64,000 nucleotides of DNA, from positions 682,001-746,000 of the forward strand of contig NZ_LR134318.1 of the NCBI RefSeq assembly GCF_900636825.1. The letters are read 5' to 3'. This DNA comes from Pseudomonas fluorescens. Its GTDB lineage: Bacteria > Pseudomonadota > Gammaproteobacteria > Pseudomonadales > Pseudomonadaceae. This document shows positions 9,708 through 19,886 of the stretch, piece by piece. The notes below the pieces were generated by a model that searched no databases, was not told the origin of the DNA, and saw only the letters and a list, made by a program, of their open reading frames with translations. The translations under genes and the position numbers were made by a program. Every line of letters starts with the position of its first letter. Positions within the stretch are counted from its first letter, which is position 1.

Positions 9708-10714
9708 GCGGCCACCCCTTCTTCGTCCCCTGTCAGGCTCTTGTAACGCTCGGCGAAGAACTCCCGAACGTTGGCGCATTGTGTTTCCGTGCCATCCAAA
9801 CGATTGAAGTGGGCGCGAAACTCCTTGGCGCCCGGCAAGGTTGCGAGATACCAGCCCACATGCTTGCGTGCAATTCGCACGCCCATCACGTCGCCATAGA
9901 AAGCGTGAAGTGCGGCCAGATGCTCCAGCAGAATGTGTTCCACCTCGAGCAGCTCCGGCGCCGGCAATTTCTCGCCCGTGCGCAGGAAGTGTTCGATCTC
10001 GCGAAAAATCCATGGCCGCCCTTGGGCGGCACGACCTACCAGCAGGCCATCGGCACCGGTCGCATCAAGCACGTAACGGGCCTTTTCCGGTGAATCGATA
10101 TCGCCATTGGCAAACACCGGAATCGACACCGCCTGCTTGATCGCGGCAATCGTGTCGTACTCCGCTTCGCCCTTGTACAGATCGGCGCGCGTGCGGCCAT
10201 GCACGGCCAGCGCGGTGATCCCGGCCTGCTCGGCGATCTTCGCCACGGTCAGGCCGTTCCTGTTGTCGCGATCCCAGCCGGTGCGGATCTTCAGGGTGAC
10301 CGGCACATCAACCGCCGCCACCACGGCATGCAGGATCTCGGTCACCAGTGCTTCATCTTTCAACAACGCGGACCCGGCAGCCTTGTTGCAGACCTTTTTT
10401 GCCGGGCAACCCATGTTGATATCAATAATCTGTGCGCCCAGCTCGACGTTGGCCCGGGCTGCATCCGCCAGCATCTGCGCATCGCCACCGGCAATCTGTA
10501 CCGAGCGGGGCTCGGGATCGCCTTCGTGGATCATGCGCATGCGCGACTTGCGGGTGTTCCACAAGCTCATGTCGCTGGTGACCATTTCCGAGACAACCAG
10601 CCCTGCGCCCAGACGCTTGCACAGCTGACGAAAGGGCTGATCGGTGACGCCTGCCATCGGGGCAAGAATCAAGCCGTTCTGCAATGTGTATGGGCCGATG
10701 CGTACCGCCGACAT
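9704..10714 (-). CDS. dusB: tRNA-dihydrouridine synthase DusB
   Basis: An FMN-dependent TIM-barrel enzyme of 336 residues that reduces uridines in the tRNA D-loop. The start [20 protein letters not shown] and [12 protein letters not shown] are family hallmarks; the catalytic cysteine lies in [14 protein letters not shown]. It is the first gene of the dusB-fis unit, with a four-base overlap with fis. The ATG at 10714 is the conserved start. The 185 bases upstream to 10899 hold no gene and presumably contain the operon promoter. Confidence 0.96.
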   Translation of the reverse strand: MSAVRIGPYTLQNGLILAPMAGVTDQPFRQLCKRLGAGLVVSEMVTSDMSLWNTRKSRMRMIHEGDPEPRSVQIAGGDAQMLADAARANVELGAQIIDINMGCPAKKVCNKAAGSALLKDEALVTEILHAVVAAVDVPVTLKIRTGWDRDNRNGLTVAKIAEQAGITALAVHGRTRADLYKGEAEYDTIAAIKQAVSIPVFANGDIDSPEKARYVLDATGADGLLVGRAAQGRPWIFREIEHFLRTGEKLPAPELLEVEHILLEHLAALHAFYGDVMGVRIARKHVGWYLATLPGAKEFRAHFNRLDGTETQCANVREFFAERYKSLTGDEEGVAA

Positions 10715-10899
10715 AGGACTTCCCTGAAGTGGGGCCGGATCATGAGAGTTCGAAAAAGGGTTGGCATGATACCCGCTCTCGATGACTGGATAAAGGCTGA
10801 ATTGAACAAATTCTGAACAGTTATTCTGTTATCGCCAGCGGTTTGGATGTACCCGCCGAAGTCAGAAATCTGCCGTCAATCGGGAGGCGATGGGGCGGT

Positions 10900-12159
10900 T
10901 CACTCGGGTGAGTGAAAACTCAGGCTGTAATTCACCGCTTTCGGGCCTGGATCGAGAATATCCAGCGCGATGTGGATCGGCGTTTGCGGCGGCATTTCCG
11001 CCATGCCTTCGAGGTCGCCGTTGAGGTATTCGCCAGGCTTGAAGCGACGACTGGCGATCAAATGGCCATTCAGGTCGGCAAAGCGCAGCTCCAGCAATGG
11101 AAACGGCTGAGAAAACGTCGCGCGGTTATAAATGATCGCATCGACCACCAGCGCACCGCTGAATTCCGGATGGCTGCGCACCACCAGGTTGCTGCTCTTG
11201 ATGCGTGCAATATCGACTTTGGAAGGCACGGTGCAACCGATTTGCGGACAGAGCTGCTGAAACCACGGCCGGTACTGATCCTGGCGTGCCAGCTCTTCGA
11301 AATGGTAGGCAACATATTGGCCGGCAAGGCCGCCCGCCGCGATGAGTACCAACAGCAGCCAGAGCAGGCGCCGGCCCCACGGTGAACGGCGCTTCTGCCA
11401 ATCGAGCTGCAGCGGATCGTCGGTCAGGTCTTGCAGCACATCGGCGCGTACGCCGGTTTCTGCGCGCTCGCGCTTTTTCCGTGGCGGAGCAACGGGCGGC
11501 AGATCGTCATCATCGCTGTCGTCGCTGGCGGAAAAACGGTCGCGGCGCGCATTCGGGTCGATCGGATCGTGCAGGCGCAGTTGCGGAATGGCCGGCTCGT
11601 CATCCAGATCCACCGGTTCCAGCGACAACGAGGGTTCGGTGCGCTCGGGTTTGACCGGTTCGATGTCGCTGATCTGCGGCTCGTCGCCCGGTTCTGGCGC
11701 TCGTTGGTCGGCGGGTTCGCTGAACAGGCTGTCCGGCCATGCGCCGTCATCCGGCTCGGCACTGTCGCGACGGGCACTCAGGGCGTCTTCGCGCCCGCGG
11801 CCGAGTTCGCTGACCGGTTGAATTTCCCGTTGTTCGAGGCGGGCGAGCTCTTCGTCCAGATCCAGGCTGTCGAGATCCAGTTCGGACGCGCTCCATTGCT
11901 TCTGGCTGATGGCGCGCGGCGCTGGGGTTTCGAGCATGACCGGCCGTTGTGGCTCGGCGGGAGTTGCTTCAACCGGAGCGGAAGCAACCGGCGTCACCGC
12001 ATCCTTGCCGGCGTGTTGTTCCAGCAGCTGTTTGGCCGCATTGAACACTTGCAGGCATGAGCCGCAGCGAACCACTCCGCGGGCCACGCTCAATTGAGCG
12101 TGGCTGACACGGAAGCTGGTTTGGCAATGCGGGCACTGGGTGACGAAGCTGTCGGTCAT
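10900..12159 (-). CDS. DUF3426 membrane protein with N-terminal zinc ribbon
   Basis: A 419-residue protein. Residues 8-38 form an MJ0042-type zinc ribbon with two CxxC pairs (CPHC and CGSC). A long acidic, Pro- and Asp-rich linker follows (about 45-250), then one transmembrane helix (LLWLLLVLIAAGGLAGQYVA) and a DUF3426 domain at the C-terminus. It would be anchored in the inner membrane with the ribbon in the cytoplasm. It lies 30 bases downstream of prmA, as in other pseudomonads. Function unknown; a regulatory or scaffold role is plausible, not shown. Confidence 0.85.
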   Translation of the reverse strand: MTDSFVTQCPHCQTSFRVSHAQLSVARGVVRCGSCLQVFNAAKQLLEQHAGKDAVTPVASAPVEATPAEPQRPVMLETPAPRAISQKQWSASELDLDSLDLDEELARLEQREIQPVSELGRGREDALSARRDSAEPDDGAWPDSLFSEPADQRAPEPGDEPQISDIEPVKPERTEPSLSLEPVDLDDEPAIPQLRLHDPIDPNARRDRFSASDDSDDDDLPPVAPPRKKRERAETGVRADVLQDLTDDPLQLDWQKRRSPWGRRLLWLLLVLIAAGGLAGQYVAYHFEELARQDQYRPWFQQLCPQIGCTVPSKVDIARIKSSNLVVRSHPEFSGALVVDAIIYNRATFSQPFPLLELRFADLNGHLIASRRFKPGEYLNGDLEGMAEMPPQTPIHIALDILDPGPKAVNYSLSFHSPE

Positions 12160-12189
12160 GCGGCGATCCGAATTATGCAGGCGGTCATT

Positions 12190-13068
12190 CTAGCGCCGAC
12201 GGCCAGTGATGCGCACCCAGCCATCGCGATTGGCAATCGGATCAAGGTCGAAGTCCTGAGCATAAGCGGCGGCGACTTCATCACCTTGTTCGGCGAGGAT
12301 GCCCGACAGCGCCAGACGACCGCCGGTCTTGACCAGGCTGGACAGCTGCGGCGCCAGCGACACCAACGGGCCGGCGAGAATATTGGCGACCAGCACGTCG
12401 GCCTGCACCTGCGGCAAATCTTCCGGCAGATACAGCGGGAACAGATCGTCGGCGATGTTGTTGCGCCCGGCGTTATCGCGCGAGGCCTCCAGCGCCTGCA
12501 CATCGATGTCGGTGCCGACCGCTTCCCTGGCGCCGAGCAGCAGGGCGGCAATCGCCAGGATCCCCGAGCCGCAGCCGAAATCGAGCACATTGCAGTCTTT
12601 CAAATCCTGGCCGTCGAGCCATTCCAGGCACAGCGCCGTCGTCGGGTGGGTGCCGGTGCCGAAAGCCAGGCCCGGATCGAGCAGCAGGTTGACTGCGTCA
12701 GGTTCCGGCGCGGCGTGCCAGCTCGGCACGATCCACAGGCGCTGGCCGAAACGCATCGGCTCAAAGCCGTCCATCCAGCTGCGTTCCCAGTCCTGGTCTT
12801 CAATGACTTCGCTGTGATGCTCCGGCAGTGGGCTGCCGGTCAGCAGCTCGAGATGGGCCAGAACCGGTTCCGGTTCGGTGCCACCCTCGAACAGGGCGAG
12901 CAAATGGGTGTGCGCCCACAGCGGTGTGGTGTTGAGTTCCGGCTCGAAGATCGGCTGATCTTCGGCGTCCATGAAGGTCACCGACACGGCGCCCACTTCA
13001 AGGAAAGCGTCTTCGTAGGTTTCGGCTTGTTCCGGGCTGATGGCCAGACGTACTTGCAGCCAAGGCAT
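12190..13068 (-). CDS. prmA: Ribosomal protein L11 methyltransferase PrmA
   Basis: A 292-residue SAM-dependent methyltransferase that trimethylates ribosomal protein L11. The N-terminus [16 protein letters not shown] is the L11-binding domain; the SAM site appears as [20 protein letters not shown], preceded by [11 protein letters not shown]. The frame extends upstream to 13170, but that part is poorly conserved and ATG 13068 fits the family length. It is cotranscribed with the DUF3426 gene. Confidence 0.96.
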   Translation of the reverse strand: MPWLQVRLAISPEQAETYEDAFLEVGAVSVTFMDAEDQPIFEPELNTTPLWAHTHLLALFEGGTEPEPVLAHLELLTGSPLPEHHSEVIEDQDWERSWMDGFEPMRFGQRLWIVPSWHAAPEPDAVNLLLDPGLAFGTGTHPTTALCLEWLDGQDLKDCNVLDFGCGSGILAIAALLLGAREAVGTDIDVQALEASRDNAGRNNIADDLFPLYLPEDLPQVQADVLVANILAGPLVSLAPQLSSLVKTGGRLALSGILAEQGDEVAAAYAQDFDLDPIANRDGWVRITGRRR

Positions 13069-13162
13069 GGCGGGCACCTTTGAAAAAATATGATTGCAGC
13101 CTAGCGGCCAGCGAGAAGCGCGCAAGTTTACGCGAGCGCGGCGCAGAAGACGAACATGGTTG

Positions 13163-13245
13163 AAGATCAAAAGATCGCAGGCTTCGGCAGCTCCTACGCT
13201 GACAGGCGATCCCCTGTAGAAGCTGCTGCAGGCTGCGATCTTTTG
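13163..13245. repeat. REP pair in reversed (tail-to-tail) order between accC and prmA
   Basis: Here the two halves are in the opposite order to the other doublets: the unit ending GGCAGCTCCTAC comes first (to 13197) and a decayed CTGTAGAAGCTGCTGCAGGC copy follows from 13213. The outer ends carry the GATCAAAAGATC and GATCTTTTG arms. Confidence 0.75.
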
Positions 13246-13266
13246 TTTTTCTTTCGAGCAGAAACA

Positions 13267-13292
13267 ACAAAGCCGCCCGAAGGCGGCTTTGT
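13267..13292 (-). terminator. Terminator of the accB-accC operon
   Basis: A perfect 11-base stem (ACAAAGCCGCC) with a four-base loop that reads TTCG on the minus strand, followed by a T-rich stretch, 17 bases past the accC stop. Confidence 0.85.
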
Positions 13293-13309
13293 CTGGTGCG
13301 GGCTGAAGC

Positions 13310-14668
13310 TTAGTGCTTCTCGCCAGCCAGCTTGTGCTCGAGGTAGTGAATGTTCACGCCCCCTTTGCAGAAGCCTTCGTCACGAACCAGATCACGGTGC
13401 AGCGGGATGTTGGTCTTGATCCCGTCAACCACGATTTCGTCCAGGGCATTGCGCATGCGGGCCATGGCTTCGTCGCGGGTAGTGCCGTAAGTGATCAGCT
13501 TGCCGATCAGCGAATCGTAGTTCGGTGGTACGGCATAACCGCTGTACAGGTGCGAATCGACGCGAACGCCGTTGCCGCCTGGAGCATGGAAATGCTTGAC
13601 CGTACCCGGGCTCGGCATGAAGGTTTTCGGGTCTTCAGCGTTGATCCGGCATTCCAGCGAGTGACCGCGGATAACCACGTCATCCTGCGTGAACGACAGC
13701 TTGTTGCCAGCGGCGATGCTGAGCATCTCCTTGACGATGTCGATACCGGTGACCATTTCCGAAACCGGGTGCTCCACCTGAACACGGGTGTTCATTTCGA
13801 TGAAGTAAAAACGACCGTTCTCGTACAGGAACTCGAAAGTGCCGGCGCCGCGGTAACCGATGTCGATGCAGGCCTTGACGCAGCGGGCCAGAACTTCCTG
13901 GCGTGCCTTCTCGTCGATGCCCGGTGCCGGCGCTTCTTCGAGAACCTTCTGGTGACGACGTTGCAGCGAGCAATCGCGGTCGCCCAGATGGATGGCCTGG
14001 CCCTGGCCGTCGGACAGAACCTGAACTTCGACGTGACGCGGGTTGGTGAGGAATTTTTCCAGATAGACCATCGGGTTGCCAAACGCCGCGCCTGCTTCGG
14101 AGCGGGTCAGTTTCGCCGAGGCGATCAGGTCTTCTTCCTTGTGCACAACGCGCATGCCGCGACCACCGCCGCCGCCAGCGGCTTTGATGATCACCGGGTA
14201 GCCGACTTCGCGACCGATGCGCAGCGCCGTTTCTTCGTCTTCCGGCAGTGGGCCGTCAGAACCTGGAACGGTTGGCACGCCGGCTTCGATCATCGCGTGC
14301 TTGGCCGATACCTTGTCACCCATCAGGCGGATGGTCTCGGCTTTCGGGCCGATGAAGGCAAAGCCGGAGTTCTCGACCTGTTCGGCAAAATCGGCGTTTT
14401 CCGCAAGGAAACCGTAGCCTGGGTGAATGGCGGTAGCGCCAGTCACTTCAGCGGCAGCGATGATGGCCGGAATGTGCAGGTAAGACTGAGCGGCGGACGC
14501 CGGGCCGATGCAGACGGATTCGTCTGCCAGACCCAGGTGCATCAGCTCTTTGTCGGCCTTGGAGTAAACGGCGACGGTCTTGATGCCCATCTCTTTGCAG
14601 GCACGCAGAATCCGCAGGGCGATCTCACCGCGGTTAGCGATCAGAACTTTTTCCAACTTCGCAGTCAT
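13310..14668 (-). CDS. accC: Biotin carboxylase subunit of acetyl-CoA carboxylase
   Basis: ATP-grasp enzyme of 452 residues that carboxylates the biotin on AccB in the first step of fatty acid synthesis. It shows the N-terminal [17 protein letters not shown], the glycine-rich loop [15 protein letters not shown], and the [16 protein letters not shown] metal/ATP segment. ATG 14668 is chosen over 14689 because it places the conserved start correctly and leaves 17 bases after accB. It forms the accBC operon with accB and ends at a clear terminator. Confidence 0.97.
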   Translation of the reverse strand: MTAKLEKVLIANRGEIALRILRACKEMGIKTVAVYSKADKELMHLGLADESVCIGPASAAQSYLHIPAIIAAAEVTGATAIHPGYGFLAENADFAEQVENSGFAFIGPKAETIRLMGDKVSAKHAMIEAGVPTVPGSDGPLPEDEETALRIGREVGYPVIIKAAGGGGGRGMRVVHKEEDLIASAKLTRSEAGAAFGNPMVYLEKFLTNPRHVEVQVLSDGQGQAIHLGDRDCSLQRRHQKVLEEAPAPGIDEKARQEVLARCVKACIDIGYRGAGTFEFLYENGRFYFIEMNTRVQVEHPVSEMVTGIDIVKEMLSIAAGNKLSFTQDDVVIRGHSLECRINAEDPKTFMPSPGTVKHFHAPGGNGVRVDSHLYSGYAVPPNYDSLIGKLITYGTTRDEAMARMRNALDEIVVDGIKTNIPLHRDLVRDEGFCKGGVNIHYLEHKLAGEKH

Positions 14669-14685
14669 CAAAGGCTCTCCGCGGT

Positions 14686-15147
14686 TCAAACGATGGTGAA
14701 CAGCGGTTGGTCGTACTCAACCGGCTGGCCGTCTTCGACGAGGATGGATTCGATCACACCGCTGGTTTCAGCTTCGATGTGGTTCATCATCTTCATGGCT
14801 TCGACGATGCACAGGGTGTCGCCTTTCTTCACGGTCTGGCCGACTTCAACGAAGGACGGCGAGGTTGGCGAAGATTTGCGGTAGAACGTACCCACCATCG
14901 GCGAACGGGCAACAGTGCCGTTCAGCGCTGGGGCAGCAGCGGCAGCCGGGGCGGCGGCAGCGACCGGAGCGGCGGCGACTGGCGCAGCGGCCGGGGCCTG
15001 CATCGGCGCCGGCGCGTAGTACTGCTGAGCCGGAGTCTTGCTGTGACGGCTGATGCGTACGGACTCTTCGCCTTCCTTGATCTCGAGCTCGTCGATGCCG
15101 GACTCTTCCAGCAATTCGATCAATTTCTTAACTTTACGGATATCCAT
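14686..15147 (-). CDS. accB: Biotin carboxyl carrier protein AccB
   Basis: A 153-residue carrier. The N-terminal part ([20 protein letters not shown]) and the Ala/Pro-rich linker (about 45-75) precede the biotinyl domain, whose lysine lies in the motif EAMKM. AccC carboxylates this biotin. It is first in the accBC unit, 48 bases downstream of aroQ. In E. coli AccB represses its own operon; not visible from sequence here. Confidence 0.97.
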   Translation of the reverse strand: MDIRKVKKLIELLEESGIDELEIKEGEESVRISRHSKTPAQQYYAPAPMQAPAAAPVAAAPVAAAAPAAAAAPALNGTVARSPMVGTFYRKSSPTSPSFVEVGQTVKKGDTLCIVEAMKMMNHIEAETSGVIESILVEDGQPVEYDQPLFTIV

Positions 15148-15195
15148 GAATCATCAACTCCCAAGGGTCGGTCAGGGGCGTTTAACGCTTGTAGT

Positions 15196-15648
15196 TCAAG
15201 TCGTTGCCTGTGTTTCAAGCTGTTCTAGCGCAGCCTCCAGGGCCAGTCGGTAACCGCTGGCGCCAAGGCCGCAGATCACTCCCACCGCTACATCGGAGAA
15301 GTAAGAGTGATGGCGGAAAGGTTCGCGTTTGTGCACGTTGGACAAATGCACTTCGATGAATGGGATGCTCACTCCCAGCAGCGCGTCACGTAATGCGACA
15401 CTTGTGTGTGTAAAAGCTGCTGGATTGATCAGAATGAAATCGACGCCTTCGCCGCGTGCGGCGTGGATGCGGTCGATCAATTCGTACTCGGCATTGCTTT
15501 GCAGATACAGCAGATGATGGCCGGCTTCCCGGGCGCGACGCTCCAGATCCTGATTGATCTGCGCCAGGGTCGTTGAACCGTAAGTGCCGGGTTCGCGGGT
15601 GCCGAGCAGGTTCAGGTTGGGGCCGTGCAGCACCAATAGGGTTGCCAT
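15196..15648 (-). CDS. aroQ: Type II 3-dehydroquinate dehydratase
   Basis: A 150-residue enzyme of the shikimate pathway that removes water from 3-dehydroquinate. It starts [20 protein letters not shown], the type II signature with the catalytic tyrosine shortly after (GTYG), and holds the conserved [17 protein letters not shown] and EVHLSN segments. ATG 15648 gives the family length; the frame upstream to 15675 adds a non-conserved stretch. It precedes accB in the same orientation. Confidence 0.96.
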   Translation of the reverse strand: MATLLVLHGPNLNLLGTREPGTYGSTTLAQINQDLERRAREAGHHLLYLQSNAEYELIDRIHAARGEGVDFILINPAAFTHTSVALRDALLGVSIPFIEVHLSNVHKREPFRHHSYFSDVAVGVICGLGASGYRLALEAALEQLETQATT

Positions 15649-15804
15649 CTGCGAGTCCTTGTCATGGGTGAGCAAAGTTCAGAACCCGGCGACTATGCCG
15701 CAAAGACTTTATGACTGTCCAGTTCTATGCAATAGCCAGCACGATGGCCGATGTTTGCGCGAAATTTATGACTGAGGGATCTGATCCGGTCACTTGAGGT
15801 AATC

Positions 15805-15884
15805 CCTGTAGGAGCTGCCGAAGGCTGCGATCTTTTTTATGTTTGGAAGCAAGATCAAAAGATCGCGGCCTTCGGCAGCTCCAG
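15805..15884. repeat. REP doublet between aroQ and ctpL
   Basis: Inverted pair of the GTAGGAGCTGCCG unit, the right half slightly shortened (ends CAGCTCC). It begins about 155 bases upstream of aroQ and stops ten bases short of the ctpL stop codon. Confidence 0.85.
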
Positions 15885-15893
15885 GGCTTTTCG

Positions 15894-17840
15894 TCAGACG
15901 CGAAAGGCTTGAACGGCGGTATGCAGTTGCCCGCCCAATGCCAGCAGATTCTCACCTTGTTCACGCCCTCGGCCGATACGCAACAGATTATCCCCGCCAA
16001 GTTGATGAATCCGCTCGCTGTGATCGCGTATTTCGCTGACCGCGCCACTTTGCTGCGCCGTGACATCGGCGATGCGCACGGCGGTGTCGGCAATGGTCTG
16101 GATAGCGCCGACTATCTTGTCCAGCGCGCCGTCCGCCGCCTGCGCCTGATTGGCGGTGGCTTCGGCGTGTTCGACTTGCGCGCGCATGCCCTCGACCGAT
16201 TGACGGGCGGCGGTTTGCAAGCCTGCGATCAGCGTTTGAATTTCCGCCGTTGCCCCGGCAGTGCGTTGCGCCAGCGAGCGCACTTCTTCGGCGACCACGG
16301 CAAAACCGCGGCCCATCTCTCCGGCGCGTGCCGCTTCGATTGCCGCGTTCAGAGCCAACAGATTGGTCTGGTCGGCAATCGAGCGAATCACGGTCAACAC
16401 GCCGCCGATGGTGGCCGACTCCTCAGCCAGATGTTCAATCATCTGTGCGTTGCCTTGCACTTCGCCAACCAACGCATGCAGGCCGGTCAGGCTCTGGCCG
16501 ATCACCGTCTGACCATGCTCGACGGCCAGACCGGCGTGACGGCTGGCATCTGCCGCCTGTCGCGCGTCACCGGCAACCTGTTGGATGGTGGCCTCCAGTT
16601 CGCCAAGCGAGTCGCGGATCAGCGCCGTATCTCCAGCCTGGTGTTCGGCGCCGCTGTGCAAGTCGTTGCTCAGTTCGGCGAGGGTGCGACTGCTGCCGGC
16701 CACTTGCTCGGCATTGCCGCGAATCGTCCCGACCAGATCCACCAGATACGCGCGCAGACGATTGAGCGAGGCTTCGATATCTTGCAGTTCGCGGTTGGTT
16801 TTACCCAGATGAATGTCGTGGCTGAAGTCGCCCTCGGCCCACGTTGAAAGCGCCGGCGCCAAGTTCGTCAGGGTGCGCGAGAGGCGTCGCTGTAACGTAT
16901 CGATCAGCAGCGCGATCAGCAAAATCAGGCCGATCATTGCGCCCTGCATCAAGCGCACTTCACCTTGAATTTGCCCGTGCTGAGCACGCACTACAGGTTC
17001 CAGCGCAGCGATGGCTTGCTGCACCGCGGCAATTTTCTGATGGGTGGCGGCACTGAGATCGGTGCGTTTCTGGATCTGCTCGCGTGTACGCGCCAGCTCG
17101 GCAGGATAGCGACCGAGCAGGCTGTTGAGTTCGCGTTTGAGCCCGATTCCCGCATCCTCGGCAATGGTTTGTTCGGTATTTTCGATGCCCATCATTGCCG
17201 CGAAATCGTCGCTGCCGGATGCGCTTTTCGCGACAACGCCGCGCAAAGGCAGGGCATCGATGGCCTGCGCTTGCGTGCGCAGTTGCGCCACTTCGCGCTC
17301 AACGTCTGCCGCCAGCTCGCTGCGCCCACTGCTGACCAGTTTGTCCCGTGCCAGCGACAGTTTGCCCACATGTTGTGACGCGGCGAGCAGCGGCGTCAGA
17401 TAGCTTGCATCGCCGTCGGCATAGGTGCTGAGCTGATCGAGGCTGGCGCTCAGTTCACGCTCGGCCTGCAACAGCAACGCTTGCGGATCGCCGGCCAGTT
17501 TGCCGGCTGCGAGCAGGTCGGTTTTACTGAATTCTGCCAGGCCGGACAGGCTCGGGCGCAGCGTGTCGGCCAGCGTCGGCGGTAGTTCGTCGAGTTCCAT
17601 GCCAACATTGTCGATGGCTTGGGCGGCACTGCTCAAACGCAGTGCGTCGCCGCTGGCGAGGTAGTCCTCGACGTTGCGCGCCACTTCATTCTGAAATTGT
17701 TGCGACAGCCCCAGGTATCGCTCCATCAGCAAATACGGACGTTCAAGGGCTTTTTGCGACCACCACAGCGTGGCGCCGAGTGCGACGCACACGGCAACCA
17801 GCAGTAGGGTATTGAGATTGGTGAGCAACTTCAGGCGCAT
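15894..17840 (-). CDS. ctpL: Methyl-accepting chemotaxis protein, CtpL type
   Basis: A 648-residue transducer: TM1 (about residues 8-28, [16 protein letters not shown]), a large helical periplasmic sensor, TM2 near 290-308 ([15 protein letters not shown]), HAMP, and the MCP signalling domain with the hairpin tip [20 protein letters not shown]. In P. aeruginosa ctpL (PA4844) lies directly beside gcbA, as here, and mediates taxis to phosphate and chloroaniline; this identity is inferred from context and domain order. ATG 17840 starts the basic residues before TM1; the ATG at 17852 is less likely. The P. aeruginosa neighbour dipZ is absent. Confidence 0.85.
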   Translation of the reverse strand: MRLKLLTNLNTLLLVAVCVALGATLWWSQKALERPYLLMERYLGLSQQFQNEVARNVEDYLASGDALRLSSAAQAIDNVGMELDELPPTLADTLRPSLSGLAEFSKTDLLAAGKLAGDPQALLLQAERELSASLDQLSTYADGDASYLTPLLAASQHVGKLSLARDKLVSSGRSELAADVEREVAQLRTQAQAIDALPLRGVVAKSASGSDDFAAMMGIENTEQTIAEDAGIGLKRELNSLLGRYPAELARTREQIQKRTDLSAATHQKIAAVQQAIAALEPVVRAQHGQIQGEVRLMQGAMIGLILLIALLIDTLQRRLSRTLTNLAPALSTWAEGDFSHDIHLGKTNRELQDIEASLNRLRAYLVDLVGTIRGNAEQVAGSSRTLAELSNDLHSGAEHQAGDTALIRDSLGELEATIQQVAGDARQAADASRHAGLAVEHGQTVIGQSLTGLHALVGEVQGNAQMIEHLAEESATIGGVLTVIRSIADQTNLLALNAAIEAARAGEMGRGFAVVAEEVRSLAQRTAGATAEIQTLIAGLQTAARQSVEGMRAQVEHAEATANQAQAADGALDKIVGAIQTIADTAVRIADVTAQQSGAVSEIRDHSERIHQLGGDNLLRIGRGREQGENLLALGGQLHTAVQAFRV

Positions 17841-17891
17841 GACGTCTACCAATGGCAGAAATGGTAAGCGCCTGAATTTATTGCGGTTCTG

Positions 17892-19562
17892 TTACAGGAT
17901 CATGACCGAATCAGTGGATTTCGATGAAAAAGTGGCACTTTGCTTTGATTCGCGCGCGGCCTGCACTCGATTGCGTCCCGCACCCTTGGCACGGTAAAGC
18001 GCCTCATCCGCTTGGCTGGCCATCATCAGGCTGTCGCAGTCGTCGTGCATCTCTACGACGCCGGCGCTGAAAGTGCACCACAAGTCCTGCGGCTGCGCCG
18101 GATAATGAATCTCGGCAAAGCGCTGACGGATCTCGTCGAGAACCTGATACGCCGCTTCGATATCGGTGTCGGGCATGACAATCGCGAACTCTTCGCCGCC
18201 GTATCGGCCGATGAAGTCGGTCTTGCGCAAACGCTGCTTGAGGAACAGCGCCAGGCTCTTGATCACCCGATCGCCCATCGGGTGGCCATGACTGTCGTTG
18301 ACCCGTTTGAAGTGGTCGATGTCGAGCATGGCAAAGCTCAGCGGCTTGCTCTCGCGGCGGGCGCGGAAGGAGCAGTCTTCGAGCAGTTGCAGAATGTGCG
18401 TGTGGTTGTACAGACCGGTGAGGCTGTCGCGGACCATCCGCGCTTTCAGATTGCGCGCGCGGGCGGCGCGGTTGCGCACGGTGGTGATCAGATGCCGCGG
18501 TTTGATCGGCTTGGTCAGGAAGTCATCACCGCCCTCGCTCATGGCGTCAAGCTGCTTGTCCAGATCGTCTTCGGCTGACAGATAAATGATCGGCACGCTG
18601 ACGTAGCGGTCGTTATGCCGAATCACTTTGGCCAATTCGGTGCCGGTGCAGGCCGGCATGTACATGTCGAGGATGATCAGGTCCGGCTGGAAATCCGCCA
18701 ATTCGGCCATTGCCTGAATCGGTTCGATCAGCGTGCGCGTGACGATCCCGGCGCTATTGAGCAGGCGCTCGGTGTGCAGGGCCTGCGCACGCGAGTCGTC
18801 GATGATCAGCACTTTGTAAGGTTCGTACTGAGCAACGCACGTGAGGACTTCGATTTTCTCCAGCAGGCTCGACGCTTCGAGGGTGCCGGTGAGAAATTCC
18901 TGGCCACCGGCGCGCACCGCAGCGAGACGCGTCGGCGTGTCGGTTTCGTGCAGGCTGAAGAACAGCAGCGGTAACGGCTCGTCCAGGCCGACCTGGGCTT
19001 CGGCGGCGAGTTTCAGACCGATGCCGGGGCCGCTGAAATCCACATCCATCACGATCGCCGCGGGCAAGCGTTCGACCATCGACGAACGAAAGGCTGCGAC
19101 GCTGTCAAGCGCCTGGGCGCTCAAGCCGAAGAATTCCAGTTGTTTGGCCAGCCGCTCGGCGCGGTCGTGATCCTGCAACATCACATAGATAGGTTTGCGC
19201 AGCGGCGGCAGGAACGTTTGTTCGAGCTGATCGCCATGGCGCAGGCCGGTGCGCGACAAACGCTGCATCAAGCGATTGAGATCAGTGATCAGGCCGCTGC
19301 TGAGGCGCCCGCGATTGGCGTCCACCGCTTGCAGCGACTGGCTGATGTGATGCGCCAATTGCGTGTGTTCCGGCTGTTCGAAACGCTCGGCAAAACGCAG
19401 CAGGCGCAGATTCGCCTCACTCAGTTCGGCGAGATCGACGGTGGACCACTCACTGCGTTGCAGGCGCTGCCATATCTCAAGAATCTGACGTGCCTGATGA
19501 ATTACCCGCTGGGCAAAGTGGTGCTTGAGACGCTCACGGCTGGGGTCTTCTGGCTCGGTCAT
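17892..19562 (-). CDS. gcbA: Diguanylate cyclase GcbA (REC-REC-GGDEF)
   Basis: A 556-residue soluble cyclic-di-GMP synthase. After a helical N-terminal region come a degenerate receiver (about 130-245), an intact receiver (YKVLIIDDSRAQA, phospho-site in LIILDMYMPA, lysine in FLTKPIKP) and a GGDEF domain with active site GRYGGEEFAI. An RKTD motif five residues before GGEEF matches the RxxD inhibitory site. Orthologues in P. fluorescens and P. aeruginosa promote initial attachment. It is cotranscribed upstream of ctpL (51-base gap). Confidence 0.92.
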   Translation of the reverse strand: MTEPEDPSRERLKHHFAQRVIHQARQILEIWQRLQRSEWSTVDLAELSEANLRLLRFAERFEQPEHTQLAHHISQSLQAVDANRGRLSSGLITDLNRLMQRLSRTGLRHGDQLEQTFLPPLRKPIYVMLQDHDRAERLAKQLEFFGLSAQALDSVAAFRSSMVERLPAAIVMDVDFSGPGIGLKLAAEAQVGLDEPLPLLFFSLHETDTPTRLAAVRAGGQEFLTGTLEASSLLEKIEVLTCVAQYEPYKVLIIDDSRAQALHTERLLNSAGIVTRTLIEPIQAMAELADFQPDLIILDMYMPACTGTELAKVIRHNDRYVSVPIIYLSAEDDLDKQLDAMSEGGDDFLTKPIKPRHLITTVRNRAARARNLKARMVRDSLTGLYNHTHILQLLEDCSFRARRESKPLSFAMLDIDHFKRVNDSHGHPMGDRVIKSLALFLKQRLRKTDFIGRYGGEEFAIVMPDTDIEAAYQVLDEIRQRFAEIHYPAQPQDLWCTFSAGVVEMHDDCDSLMMASQADEALYRAKGAGRNRVQAARESKQSATFSSKSTDSVMIL

Positions 19563-19621
19563 ATCCTGACTACTAGTTAGGGTGCATGCTGAGATCGACT
19601 GGTGGCTCTATGCTAGCACCT

Positions 19622-19886
19622 CTTTTCCCTTAGACCAGTGTCGTAAGTCAATAATCTGTAGAGCAAGACCATTCAGTTTGTGACTGGGTGGTTTTGTTTT
19701 TTCAGCGTATGCCGTACAGACGCCCGTTCTACGGGCGTTTAAGACCTTTCCTGCGAATGCTGACTGGATTTCGCTAGCCTTGATGGGCGACGTCCTACAG
19801 CGGTTTCTGATTTTTCCGCGACCCGGTTTCACGAGATGAGTTGACTGGTACGGTTCAGGGATTCCCCTAGCTGCCGTCTCTCCAAC
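19622..19886 (+). repeat. Leader repeat, copy 1, upstream of the first DUF2515-like gene
   Basis: A roughly 262-base non-coding block running from TTAGACCAGTGTCGTAA to the start codon of the gene at 19887. It is repeated before the gene at 22202 with only about ten differences by eye. It contains a short hairpin (ACGCCCG, five bases, CGGGCGT near 19719-19740) and must contain the promoter of the cassette. The homology continues into the first 25 or so codons of the gene. Confidence 0.85.
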